In this document: positions 52,301 to 59,871 of the stretch, in pieces | Numbering within the stretch: position 1 is the stretch's first letter | Layout of the letters: each line of letters begins with the position of its first letter | Assembly: GCF_003097495.1 (NCBI RefSeq) | Contig: NZ_QEOP01000002.1 | Location: 620,001 to 684,000 of the forward strand | Origin: Amnibacterium flavum | Lineage (GTDB): Bacteria; Actinomycetota; Actinomycetes; Actinomycetales; Microbacteriaceae | Direction: 5' to 3' | DNA length: 64,000 nucleotides | The notes under the pieces: model-generated | The model's database searches: none | Told to the model about the DNA's origin: nothing | What the model saw: only the letters and a program-made list of their open reading frames with translations | Program-made: the position numbers and the translations under genes

Positions 52301-53041
52301 GCCGGAGCCATGATCGGCTGGGGCATCCTGCTCGCCGCCTCGAACGAGGCCACGAGCGTCGGTCTGCAGACCGATCCGATCTCCACGATCACCTCGTCGC
52401 TGCCCGGGTGGTATCCGCTGCCCCTGTTCTTCGCCATCACCGTGAGCGTCGTCTCCGGTGTCGCCTCCATCGCCTACTCGGGCGGGCTCACCCTGCTCTC
52501 GGTCGGCGTGCGGATGTCGCGCATCACGGCGACCATCGTCGTCGCCGTGGTCGGGATCGCCGGCGGGCTGGGCATCCTGTTCCTGCTTCCCTCGTTGACG
52601 CCCGTCCTCCTCGACCTCGCGCCGACGATCGCGGTCCCGGTGGCGGCGTGGGGCGGCATCATCGCCTCCGAGATGTTCATCCGGCGCCGCGGGTTCGACT
52701 CGGAGTCGCTGCTTCGTCGCGGCGGGGTGTACCCCGATGTGCGCTGGGCCAACCTGATCGCTCTCGTGCTGATCAGCGTGATCGGTCTCGGGCTCATCTC
52801 CGGCACGCAGGGGTGGTTCCAGTTCGAGGGCTACCTCTGGAACCTCCTGGGCGTCGACACGGATACGGGGATCGGCGGAATCGACCTCGGCGTGCTCGTC
52901 GCACTCGTCCTCGGCCTGCTGACTCCCGTCGCAACCGGGATCGCCGCGATCCGTCGTCAGGAGCAGGGGGAGGCGCCGCCCGCCGCCGCCCGCATTGCCT
53001 CCGCGGAGGCTCCCGCGTCGGCGCCCCCCGCCGCTGGGTAG
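49376..53041 (+). CDS. NCS1-family permease with ~740-residue disordered N-terminal extension
   Basis: 1221 residues. From about residue 743 on there is a complete 12-helix NCS1 (purine/cytosine permease-like) transporter: FWLWLAPNTSILTFSLGAV, then LPLGLSTLASKRSGQPT and VSRASFGVVGNIVPALMLL. Before it come ~740 residues rich in Ala, Pro, Asp and Glu, with repeats such as ADVPPADVPPADVPP and no Cys; this part is predicted disordered and cytoplasmic. Typical NCS1 proteins have 420-500 residues, so this is a large extension. A single start fits: TAGCAT 7 nt upstream (leaderless). Substrate unknown. Confidence 0.85.
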   Translation: MSEPHDEASGEPPSQPREPAGLHDDDELANALAAQLLRFAPSGPIPIVRPQDLAAAADKAAAQKAADDSAAAEKTDPDSADNGPQAASAATSVESAAYPAAPPAAPLTPPADLPPVAPAADVSPAAPAADVPPADVPPADVPPAVVPPMTRPLLPVPGVAVPPFDDASADPSAAPAEPAPPAESGAPFDNGTADRSSIDASPFEAPVDTDVPQVPVPSMPLAPDTGITETAVTDGAAAAAAAAAAGPTAGSALERAEQLEGLLSRIQLDDAAYREWEASLQALAPAQVPLPPHPDPVPSTPDEAIPASAAVAAPVDLAPGASAVDERAASDTAAEAVAHRQTFRPVTGAEGSSPAPGTALEATPVIVPSDESTIDAQVDETETDATPVTSSIDIDTQPRSLVPEAELVATAISGGHSEEVVEAELVDGAPDAPVADETVVDAPAAAPPGSDELAGTGSDVAPDGDVPGVPAPVEDEDALDEDLGTEPAPGVPVWAAAAGLGAMARPSVPIVGDAPTVDGDQPAAEIPLSERAAALHSRFDSRRQPGEDPDTDLYSEPDDEAAPDEAAGRPASAFADRPEAPSAFDSILGAGASGDAAATPVSWADAFPSAGTLPATDGVPTTTGPIDPITVSPIEITDTGSIPVFDAPMKLDVDLHDDIDDVEAPEEVLPGAIDAALPVGPPEPGQHTGPIQTISTASLIAGPSLLPDDVADAEALAAAETVAAEPRIERVGIEPTPIDRRIGGVARMFWLWLAPNTSILTFSLGAVLIGYGVSARQAILAALAGLLLACLPLGLSTLASKRSGQPTAIVSRASFGVVGNIVPALMLLIVRLFWIAILLWLLATSFASLVFNAGYDIFVSPGIAGPVALALFGIIAAVIAVFGFRLLAGAQAILAFLGAVVAALVIGLTAPQIDFATITEGTDGDWLLVLGGAITVFSLLGTAWAAAGGDLARYQSPESSGVATVAVTGLGAALPAGAMIGWGILLAASNEATSVGLQTDPISTITSSLPGWYPLPLFFAITVSVVSGVASIAYSGGLTLLSVGVRMSRITATIVVAVVGIAGGLGILFLLPSLTPVLLDLAPTIAVPVAAWGGIIASEMFIRRRGFDSESLLRRGGVYPDVRWANLIALVLISVIGLGLISGTQGWFQFEGYLWNLLGVDTDTGIGGIDLGVLVALVLGLLTPVATGIAAIRRQEQGEAPPAAARIASAEAPASAPPAAG

Positions 53042-53050
53042 GCTGAGCGC

Positions 53051-53791
53051 GTGACAGTGCGCGCGAGACCCGATGAACAGAAGAGACTGCTCGACCTGCA
53101 GGCCCTCGACAACCGAGTCGGGCAGCTCGTCCACTCCCGTCGCACGCTGCCGCAGGCGGCGCTCCTCGAGACGCTGACCCGCGACGCGGATGCGCTCCGC
53201 CGCCGCACCACCGAGGCACGTGGGGTGCACGAGGATGCGAGCATCGAACTGCGCCGGGTCGAATCCGATGTCGCGGTCGTCGAGGCGCGGATCGCGCGGG
53301 ACAACGCGCGGCTCCAGCAGGTGACCTCCGCGAAGGATGCTCAGGGACTCGAGCACGAACTGACCTCGCTCTCGGGGCGGAAGGCCGACCTCGAGGACAT
53401 CCAGCTCGCGGTCATGGAGCGGGTCGACGAGGCGCGCGCGACGGTCACGGAGCTCGAGAGCGAGCGCGCGACGCTCACGGAGCGCATCGCCGAACTCGAG
53501 CGGGAACGCGACGCCGCCCTCGCCGTGCTCGATGAGGAGACCGCTGCCGTCACCGCGAACCGGGCGACCGTCGTCGCGGGGCTTCCCGCCGACCTGGTCG
53601 AGCTCTACGAGAAGCAGCGCGCCCGTTACGGAGTCGGGGCGGCATTGCTGCGCCGCGGCATCTCCGGCGGCAGCAACGTGGCACTCAACGCCTCCGACCT
53701 GGCGATGGTTCGCGCCGCCGATCCCGACGAGGTCGTCCTCGATCCCGAGAGCGGCTGCATCCTGGTCCGGACGGAAGAATCCGGCCTCTAG
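53051..53791 (+). CDS. Coiled-coil protein with degenerate C-terminal zinc ribbon (CT398-like)
   Basis: 246 residues. Long coiled-coil hairpin (about 30-170), then DLVELYEKQRARYGVGAALL and a C-terminal zinc-ribbon-like part: SGGSNVALNASDLAMVRAAD followed by PDEVVLDPESGCILVRTEE. The usual family (DUF164/zf-RING_7-like) has four cysteines in this ribbon; here only one remains, so zinc is probably not bound. Transcription may start at TAGGCT, 6 nt before GTG. Usually precedes rnpB in actinobacteria, as here. Confidence 0.83.
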   Translation: MTVRARPDEQKRLLDLQALDNRVGQLVHSRRTLPQAALLETLTRDADALRRRTTEARGVHEDASIELRRVESDVAVVEARIARDNARLQQVTSAKDAQGLEHELTSLSGRKADLEDIQLAVMERVDEARATVTELESERATLTERIAELERERDAALAVLDEETAAVTANRATVVAGLPADLVELYEKQRARYGVGAALLRRGISGGSNVALNASDLAMVRAADPDEVVLDPESGCILVRTEESGL

Positions 53792-53885
53792 CCCGCCCCG
53801 GCCGCCGCGCTCCCCGCGAGCCCAATGTGCCCGGAACATGCGGGCAACCGGCCGTGCAGGCGGGCAGCGGGTAGAGTTGCCGCTC

Positions 53886-54268
53886 GAATGGGTCGGCAAG
53901 ACGGTCACGTCATCCCACGATCTCCGGATCATGGGATGCCGAGGAACGTCCGGGCTCCACAGAGCGAAGGCGGTGGGTAACGCCCACCCGGGGCAACCCG
54001 AGAGCAAGTGCAACAGAAAGCAAACCGCCACGAGCCGTATGGCTCGGGGTAAGGGTGAAACGGTGGTGTAAGAGACCACCAGAGACCTGAGTGATCAGGC
54101 CTGCTAGGTAAACCTCGCCTGGAGCAAGGTCAAGCAGAGGACGCTGAGGCTGCTCGCCGAGTCCTCGGGTAGACCGCTAGAGATGTGCGGCAACGTACAT
54201 CCGAGATAGATGACCGTCCCGTGTGCCCCTGGCACCTGACAGAACCCGGCGTATGCGCCGGCCCATTC
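53886..54268 (+). ncRNA. rnpB: RNase P RNA, bacterial class A
   Basis: 383 nt. P1 pairs GAATGGGTCGGC (5') with GCCGGCCCATTC (3') with one G-U, which fixes both ends. Conserved core blocks: GAGGAACGTCCGGGCTCCAC, ACAGAAAGCAAACCGCC, GGGTAAGGGTGAAACGGTG, AGACC, TAGATGACCGT and ACAGAACCCGGCGTA. Promoter -10 TAGAGT (53872-53877) lies 8 nt before the 5' end. Catalytic RNA that matures tRNA 5' ends together with RnpA. Confidence 0.97.
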
Positions 54269-54287
54269 CCTACTTGAGGATCGCACC

Positions 54288-54737
54288 ATGCCGCAGAAGC
54301 CCTTGACAGCGAACGTGACCGAGTTCCTCCGTCGACCGAACCCCGCCGTGGTCGCGTCGGTCCGACCCAACGGCGAACTGCACACCGCGGCGACCTGGTA
54401 CGAGCTGACGGACGACGGCACGATCCTGCTCAACATGGACGGCACCCGCGCCCGGCTCAAATACCTGCGGAATGATCCGCGGGTGTCCCTCTCCGTCGTC
54501 GGCGCTGACGACTGGTACGCCCACGTGTCGCTCAGCGGACGGATCCGCGAGATCCGGCGCGACCCCGACCTCGCCGACATCGACCGCATCTCGACCCACT
54601 ACCTCGGGCAGATCTATGCCGATCGGGAACGAGACAGCTGGACCGCTGTGATGGAGGTCACGACCTGGTTCGGTTGGGGCCCCGGCCTCACCGACCTCGA
54701 CGAGATGGCCCAGCGCGGAGCCAAGCCGCCGCTCTGA
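54288..54737 (+). CDS. PPOX-class flavin/F420-dependent oxidoreductase
   Basis: 149 residues, split beta-barrel. NPAVVASVRPNGELHTAATW, then NMDGTRARLKYLRNDPRVS and YAHVSLSGRIREI, are typical of the F420-binding (Rv1155/Rv2607-like) family. Could act on quinone- or biliverdin-like substrates. GAGGA precedes the ATG by 9 nt. First gene after rnpB. Confidence 0.85.
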   Translation: MPQKPLTANVTEFLRRPNPAVVASVRPNGELHTAATWYELTDDGTILLNMDGTRARLKYLRNDPRVSLSVVGADDWYAHVSLSGRIREIRRDPDLADIDRISTHYLGQIYADRERDSWTAVMEVTTWFGWGPGLTDLDEMAQRGAKPPL

Positions 54738-54753
54738 CCCGTCGTTCGGTCGG

Positions 54754-55902
54754 TCAGACGGCGAGCAGCAGGACCGCCGGGACCACCGTCAGCGGTACGA
54801 CGATCAGCCCGAGGGCCGCGTACCGCCACCACGAGATGGTCACCCCCATCGACGAGACACGCTCATGCCAGAGAAGTGTCGCGAGCGACGCCCACGGCGT
54901 GATCAGCGGACCGGCGTTCACTCCGACGAGCAGAGCGGCCAGACGCTCCGGGCTGCCCGCGATCGGCTCGAGGGCCAGGTAGGCCGGCAGGTTGTTGAGC
55001 AGGTTGGCCCCGCCGGCACCCACCCCGGCGATGGCCAGCAGACCGCCCACGCCGTCGCCGCCGGCGACGAACGAACCGAGGGCATCCGAGAGCCCCAGTG
55101 CATGTCCTGTCTCGACCACCAGGAACAGACCCGATGCCAGGAGCATCAGCTGCCATGGCACGAGCCCGAACCGCAGCACCTCGCGTCTGCGCACGAGGAA
55201 TGCAGCGCCCAGCACGATCGCGCCGGCAGTGGCGGGGATCCAGACCTCGATGCCCGACACGAGCAGCGGGAGCAGGAGACCGACAGTTACGGCACTGATT
55301 CCGAACAGCACGGGATCGGCCGCTGCGGACGGCTGCTCGACCTCGTACCGCCGCAGCAGATCGCGTCGGTAGATCACGAAGATGAGCGCGGTCGGCACGA
55401 TCACTCCGACAAGCGCGGAGCCCGCCATCAGGGCCGCGAATTCGAGCGGGCCGACGCCGTCGAGCTCGTGCTGCGCGAGCAGGTTCGTGAGGTTCGAGAC
55501 CGGCAGCAGCAGCGACCCGGTGTTCGCGAGCCACACCGTCGTGAGGGCGAACGGGAGGGGTGAGAGCCCGGCGTGCCGGGCGAGCACGATCACGATCGGG
55601 GTCAGCAGTACCGCCGTCGTGTCGAGCGACAGGAACACCGTGCTGACGACCGCGAGAGCGACGACGAACAGCCAGAGCACCCAGGCGCGCGAGCCGCCCC
55701 AGCGCGCCAGGCGATTGGCCACCCAGGAGAACAGCCCCGCCTCGGCCGCGAGTTCGGTGACGATCGTGATCGCGATGACGAACAGCAGGATCGGCCACAC
55801 GCGTTCGCCGAGCTCGACCGCCTCGCTCGAGGGAAGGATGCCGGTGAGCACGGCGACCGCTCCGAGGACGAGCAGGACCGCGCCGACGAGAGCAGATCGC
55901 AC
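54754..55902 (-). CDS. ArsB/NhaD-SLC13-superfamily transporter
   Basis: 382 residues, about 10-11 helices. Repeated family motifs: LLFVIAITIVTELAAEAGLF, STVFLSLDTTAVLLTPIVIV, ANTGSLLLPVSNLTNLLAQ and the second copy GGANLLNNLPAYLALE with NAGPLITPWASLATLLW. This is the ArsB/anion transporter (ArsB_NhaD) fold. Could export arsenite, anions, or exchange Na+ for H+. GTG start with GGGAG 5 nt before. Follows kdpE on the same strand but a strong hairpin lies between, so it may be independent. Confidence 0.83.
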   Translation of the reverse strand: MRSALVGAVLLVLGAVAVLTGILPSSEAVELGERVWPILLFVIAITIVTELAAEAGLFSWVANRLARWGGSRAWVLWLFVVALAVVSTVFLSLDTTAVLLTPIVIVLARHAGLSPLPFALTTVWLANTGSLLLPVSNLTNLLAQHELDGVGPLEFAALMAGSALVGVIVPTALIFVIYRRDLLRRYEVEQPSAAADPVLFGISAVTVGLLLPLLVSGIEVWIPATAGAIVLGAAFLVRRREVLRFGLVPWQLMLLASGLFLVVETGHALGLSDALGSFVAGGDGVGGLLAIAGVGAGGANLLNNLPAYLALEPIAGSPERLAALLVGVNAGPLITPWASLATLLWHERVSSMGVTISWWRYAALGLIVVPLTVVPAVLLLAV

Positions 55903-55958
55903 GAATGCTCCCAGGGGTCGAGGTCGAGTTGCCCGCTTCGGGCAGTGTTGCGGCGATA

Positions 55959-55981
55959 GAACTGCCCGAAGTGGGCAGTTC
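55959..55981. terminator. Strong hairpin downstream of kdpE
   Basis: GAACTGCCC-GAAGT-GGGCAGTTC: perfect 9-bp stem, 6 nt beyond the kdpE stop (minus strand). A second, smaller hairpin TGCCCG/CGGGCA (55930-55944) carries the same sequence in the opposite order. Either a terminator of the kdp operon or an operator for the following transporter. Confidence 0.65.
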
Positions 55982-55986
55982 GCTGA

Positions 55987-56697
55987 TCAGGCGGGTGCGC
56001 CGCCTGTCGGGATCAGACGGTATCCCATCCCGGACTCGGTGAGCAGATAGCGCGGCGCAGCAGGGTCGTCCTCGATCTTCTTGCGCAGCTGCGACATGTA
56101 CAGCCGCAGGTAGCCGGTGTCGGTGACGTGCTCGTTGCCCCAGATCTCGGTGAGCAGGGTGTGACGTGTGACGAGTCGGCCCGGGTTGCGGGCGAGCAGC
56201 TCGAGCATCGCCCATTCTGTCGGGGTCAACCGGATGTGCTCGACGGTTCCGTCCGCGTTCGTGCGGGTGACCGCCTTGGCCGTGAGGTCGACGCTGACAT
56301 CGCCGAGGACGAGCAGTGGCGATCCCACACTGTCGTCACCGATCCGCCTGGTCAGGGCCCGGATACGCGCCAGGAGCTCGTCGATGGCGAAGGGTTTGGT
56401 CACGTAGTCGTCGGCGCCGGCGTCAAGCGCTTCGACCTTGTCGTCCGACCCGGATCGGCCCGACACAACGAGGATGGGCGCCGAGCTCCAGCCGCGCAGC
56501 CCGTGGATGAGCTGGATGCCATCGAGGTTGGGCATGCCGAGGTCGATGAGGTACAGGTCGGGGCGGTGTTCGATGGCGACGGCCAGAGCCTGCGCACCGT
56601 CGGTCGCGGTGACCACGTCGTAGCCTTTGGCACCGAGCGTGATGCGCAGGGCGCGGAGGATCTGCGGGTCGTCGTCGGCGATGAGGATGGTCGTCAC
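55987..56697 (-). CDS. kdpE: Potassium-responsive response regulator
   Basis: 236 residues, OmpR-type. Receiver: acidic pocket DDD8-10, phospho-acceptor Asp52 in LYLIDLGMPNLDG, Lys101 in VTKPFAIDELL. C-terminal winged helix: HIRLTPTEWAMLELLARNPG, LTEIWGNEHVTDTGYLRLYM and SGMGYRLIP. Controls the kdp operon under K+ limitation or osmotic stress. Its start overlaps the kdpD stop (ATGA). Confidence 0.95.
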   Translation of the reverse strand: MTTILIADDDPQILRALRITLGAKGYDVVTATDGAQALAVAIEHRPDLYLIDLGMPNLDGIQLIHGLRGWSSAPILVVSGRSGSDDKVEALDAGADDYVTKPFAIDELLARIRALTRRIGDDSVGSPLLVLGDVSVDLTAKAVTRTNADGTVEHIRLTPTEWAMLELLARNPGRLVTRHTLLTEIWGNEHVTDTGYLRLYMSQLRKKIEDDPAAPRYLLTESGMGYRLIPTGGAPA

Positions 56698-59192
56698 GGC
56701 GTGCCCTCCACCCGATCGGCGCTCCGCCAGACGGGCAGCTCGACCACCATCGTCAGTCCGCCGCCGGGGGTGTCCTCGGGAACGAGGGTGCCGCCCATCC
56801 CCTCGACGAACCCCTTCGAGAGCGCGAGCCCCAGCCCGAGACCGGTCGTGTTGTCGGTGTCGCCGAGGCGCTGGAATGGCACGAACACATCATCGCGCCG
56901 TTCGGCTGGGATTCCGGGCCCGTGGTCGACGACACGGATCTGGACGTGATCGCCGAACCCGCTGGTCGCGACCCGCACCGCGCGGCCCGCGGGCGAGTGC
57001 CGGACCGCGTTCGCGAGCAGGTTGACGACCACCCTCTGCAGGAGCACGGGATCGGCGGAGACCGGGGGCAGGTCGCCGAGGTCGAGCTCGACGTCGCGCG
57101 GACCGAGGGAGAGCTCCTCGAGCGAGGGCCCGATCACGTCGGCAGTGTCGACGGCGACGGGCGTGATCGCGAGGGCTCCCGCTTCGAGCCGGCTGACGTC
57201 GAGCAGATCCGTGACGAGGGTGGCGAGCGATGCGAGGCTCTCGTCGGCGGTCGCCAGCAGCTCGTCGCGCCCCGCGCGGTCGAGGGCGGCGTCGGCGGTG
57301 CGAAGGCCGCTCACGGAGGCGATCGCCGCAGCGAGCGGGCGGCGCAGGTCGTGGCTGAGCGCGGAGAGGAGCGCGGTGCGGACCCGGTCCGACGCGGTGA
57401 GCGGCCCGAGCTGATCGGCGGCGAGGGCGAGGTCGCTCTGCCGCAGCGACGCCTCGATCTGGCTGACGATGACCTCGAGAAGTCGTCGGTCCGATCCGTG
57501 CAGCTCGCGCCCGTGGAGCTCGAGAACGGCACGCTCGCCGACCGGGACGCTGCGGTGCAGATCGTCGGGGCGCGGCTCGCCATCGCTGGCGAGGATCTCG
57601 TCGCCGGCGCGCAGTCGGACGCCGGTGAGGGCGAACGCCTCGCGGGTGCGACTGACGAGCGCCTCGAGTGCTCCCTCGCCGCGGAGTACGCTTCCCGCGA
57701 CCGTCGCCAGCAGCTCGGATTCGGCGGCGGCCCGGCGGGAGGCGCGGGTCATCTTGGCGGCACTGTCGACGACGAAGCTGACGAGCACGGCGATGATCAC
57801 GTAGAGCACGACGGCGAGCAGGTGGTACGGGTTGCTGATCGTCACCGTGTAGAGCGGCTCGACGAACAGGAAGTCGAGCGTGATGCCCGAGAGCACCGCC
57901 GCGAGGAGCGCCGGCCAGATGCCGCCGACGAGTGCGACGATCACGACCAGGAGCTGGTAGCTGAGCACGTCGCTGGTCAGGGATTCCTCATCGCGCAGCG
58001 AGACGAGGAGCAGCGACAGCAGCGGGCCTCCGAGGAGTGCGAGGACGAAGCCTCCGATCCGCCGCTTGACGGTCAGCCCGCCGCGCAGCCGGGGGAGGGC
58101 GAGTCGCCGCGCTGCCGCCTCGTGGGTGACGATGTGGACGTCGATGGTGCCGGACTCGCGGATGACGGTGGCTCCGATGCCCGGCCCGGTGAGCGCCGTC
58201 GCCAGGCGACCGCGGCGACTCACGCCGATCACGAGCTGGGTGGCGTTGACCGACCGGGCGAACTCGACGAGAGCACGCGGCACGTCGTCTCCGACCACCT
58301 GGTGGTAGCTTCCGCCGAGCTTCTCGACGAGCGCCCGCTGCTGGGCGAGCGCCTCGGGATCCGCGCTGCGGAGTCCGTCCTGGCTGGTGACGTGCACGGC
58401 GAGCAGTTCGCCGCCCGCCGATCGGGCGGCGATGCGCGCGCCGCGGCGGATGAGCGTCGCGCCCTCGGACCCGCCGGTCAGGGTCACGACCACGCGCTCG
58501 CGCGCCTCCCACCTGCGGTCGATGCCGTGCTCGTTGCGGTACGACTTGAGAGCAGTGTCGACCTCGTCGGCGAGCCAGAGCAGCGCGAGTTCCCGCAGCG
58601 CGGTCAGATTGCCGAGCCGGAAGTAGTTGGAGAGGGCCGCGTCGATCCGCTCGGCCGGGTAGACGTTGCCTCCGGCGAGCCGGTCGCGCAGAGCCTGGGG
58701 TGCGAGGTCGACGACCTCGATCTGGTCGGCGGAGCGCAGCACCTGGTCGGGGATCGTTTCGCGCTGCGGCACCTCGGTGATCTGCTGCACCACATCGTTG
58801 AGTGATTCGATGTGCTGGATGTTGACCGTCGAGATGACGTCGATCCCCGCGGCGAGCAGCTCCTCGACGTCCCGCCAGCGTTTGTCGTTGCGCGATCCCG
58901 GCGCGTTGGTGTGGGCGAGCTCATCGACGAGGGCGATCGCCGGATGCCGGGCGAGGACGGCTTCGAGATCCATCTCGCTGAGCTCGACCCCGCGATGCGA
59001 GACGATCCGGCGGGGCACGATCTCGAGCCCGTCCGTCATTGCGGAGGTGGCCGCGCGCCCATGCGTCTCGACGACGGCGATGACGACGTCGCGGCCTTCA
59101 CCTGAGAGCCGACGGCCCTCCTCGAGCATCGTGTAGGTCTTGCCGACGCCGGGGGCAGCCCCGAGCAGCACCCGCAACCGCCCCCGTGTCAT
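56694..59192 (-). CDS. kdpD: Potassium-sensing histidine kinase
   Basis: 832 residues. N-terminal KdpD domain with Walker A GAAPGVGKTY (residues 11-20), then USP-like part (RERVVVTLTGGSEGATLIRR), then about four membrane helices (IGGFVLALLGGPLLSLLLVS, LLAVVLYVIIAVLVSFVVDS). GAF-like linker, phospho-acceptor His in ALLSALSHDLRRPLAAAIAS, N-box NLLANAVRHS and G boxes DHGPGIP and GLGLGLALS. Full-length kinase without losses. Three nucleotides separate it from kdpC. Confidence 0.95.
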   Translation of the reverse strand: MTRGRLRVLLGAAPGVGKTYTMLEEGRRLSGEGRDVVIAVVETHGRAATSAMTDGLEIVPRRIVSHRGVELSEMDLEAVLARHPAIALVDELAHTNAPGSRNDKRWRDVEELLAAGIDVISTVNIQHIESLNDVVQQITEVPQRETIPDQVLRSADQIEVVDLAPQALRDRLAGGNVYPAERIDAALSNYFRLGNLTALRELALLWLADEVDTALKSYRNEHGIDRRWEARERVVVTLTGGSEGATLIRRGARIAARSAGGELLAVHVTSQDGLRSADPEALAQQRALVEKLGGSYHQVVGDDVPRALVEFARSVNATQLVIGVSRRGRLATALTGPGIGATVIRESGTIDVHIVTHEAAARRLALPRLRGGLTVKRRIGGFVLALLGGPLLSLLLVSLRDEESLTSDVLSYQLLVVIVALVGGIWPALLAAVLSGITLDFLFVEPLYTVTISNPYHLLAVVLYVIIAVLVSFVVDSAAKMTRASRRAAAESELLATVAGSVLRGEGALEALVSRTREAFALTGVRLRAGDEILASDGEPRPDDLHRSVPVGERAVLELHGRELHGSDRRLLEVIVSQIEASLRQSDLALAADQLGPLTASDRVRTALLSALSHDLRRPLAAAIASVSGLRTADAALDRAGRDELLATADESLASLATLVTDLLDVSRLEAGALAITPVAVDTADVIGPSLEELSLGPRDVELDLGDLPPVSADPVLLQRVVVNLLANAVRHSPAGRAVRVATSGFGDHVQIRVVDHGPGIPAERRDDVFVPFQRLGDTDNTTGLGLGLALSKGFVEGMGGTLVPEDTPGGGLTMVVELPVWRSADRVEGTP

Positions 59193-59195
59193 GCG

Positions 59196-59807
59196 TCAGC
59201 CTCTCGTCGCGTCCAGGGCCAGGTTGAGCTGGAGGACGTTGACCGTCGGGTCTCCGAGGTAGCCGAGGTCAGGTGACTGGATATTACCTTCGACCAGCGT
59301 CCTGACCTCGTCGACGGGGATTCCGCGCGCCTCGGCGACCCGGTCCACCTGCAGCAGCGCGTAGGCGGGACTGATGTGCGGGTCGAGTCCCGACGCCGAC
59401 GCGGTGACCGCGTCCGCCGGGATCTCCTCGGGCGAGACGCCGTTGAACTCGGCGATCTGCGTCCTGCGGTCCTCGATCGCGGCGATCAGGTCGGCGTTCT
59501 CCGGTCCGTAGTTGCTACCGCTGGATGCACCGGCGTCGTAGCCGTCTCCGGCTGCCGACGGGCGGGGCTGGAAGTACTCGGGCAGCGGGTTGCCGTCCGC
59601 GTCAGCGAACGACTGGCCGATGAGGGAGGACCCGACGGTGTCGCCGTCCTGGTTCGTCACGAGCGATCCGTTCGCCTGCGCCGGGAGGGCGAGCTGCCCG
59701 ATCCCGGTGATGGCGGCGGTGTAGCCGATGCCGAGGACCACTATGAACAGCAGGAGGGCCCGCGCCGCGACACCGTAGGTGCGCACGGCGGTTCTGGTGG
59801 ATGCCAT
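59196..59807 (-). CDS. kdpC: K+-transporting ATPase subunit C
   Basis: 203 residues. Single N-terminal helix (ALLLFIVVLGIGYTAAITGIG) then an extracytoplasmic domain with GSLVTNQDGDTVGSSLIGQS, FQPRPSAAG, SGLDPHISPAYALLQVDRVA, and VNVLQLNLALD at the end. These are standard KdpC motifs. Stabilises the KdpAB complex. Separated from kdpB by 64 bp that hold a T-rich stretch (59818-59832). Confidence 0.95.
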   Translation of the reverse strand: MASTRTAVRTYGVAARALLLFIVVLGIGYTAAITGIGQLALPAQANGSLVTNQDGDTVGSSLIGQSFADADGNPLPEYFQPRPSAAGDGYDAGASSGSNYGPENADLIAAIEDRRTQIAEFNGVSPEEIPADAVTASASGLDPHISPAYALLQVDRVAEARGIPVDEVRTLVEGNIQSPDLGYLGDPTVNVLQLNLALDATRG

Positions 59808-59871
59808 GGTGTGTGTCTCTTCTTCTTATTTTGCGACTGTTGCGTTTGCTGGCTGTCTGGGGGCGTCCGGG

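Noticed and set aside
49400-54079. 1559-codon open frame on the minus strand
   Set aside because: It mirrors the NCS1 permease gene and runs on into rnpB. The composition is Arg/Gly/Asp-rich without domains, the usual antisense shadow of high-GC coding DNA.
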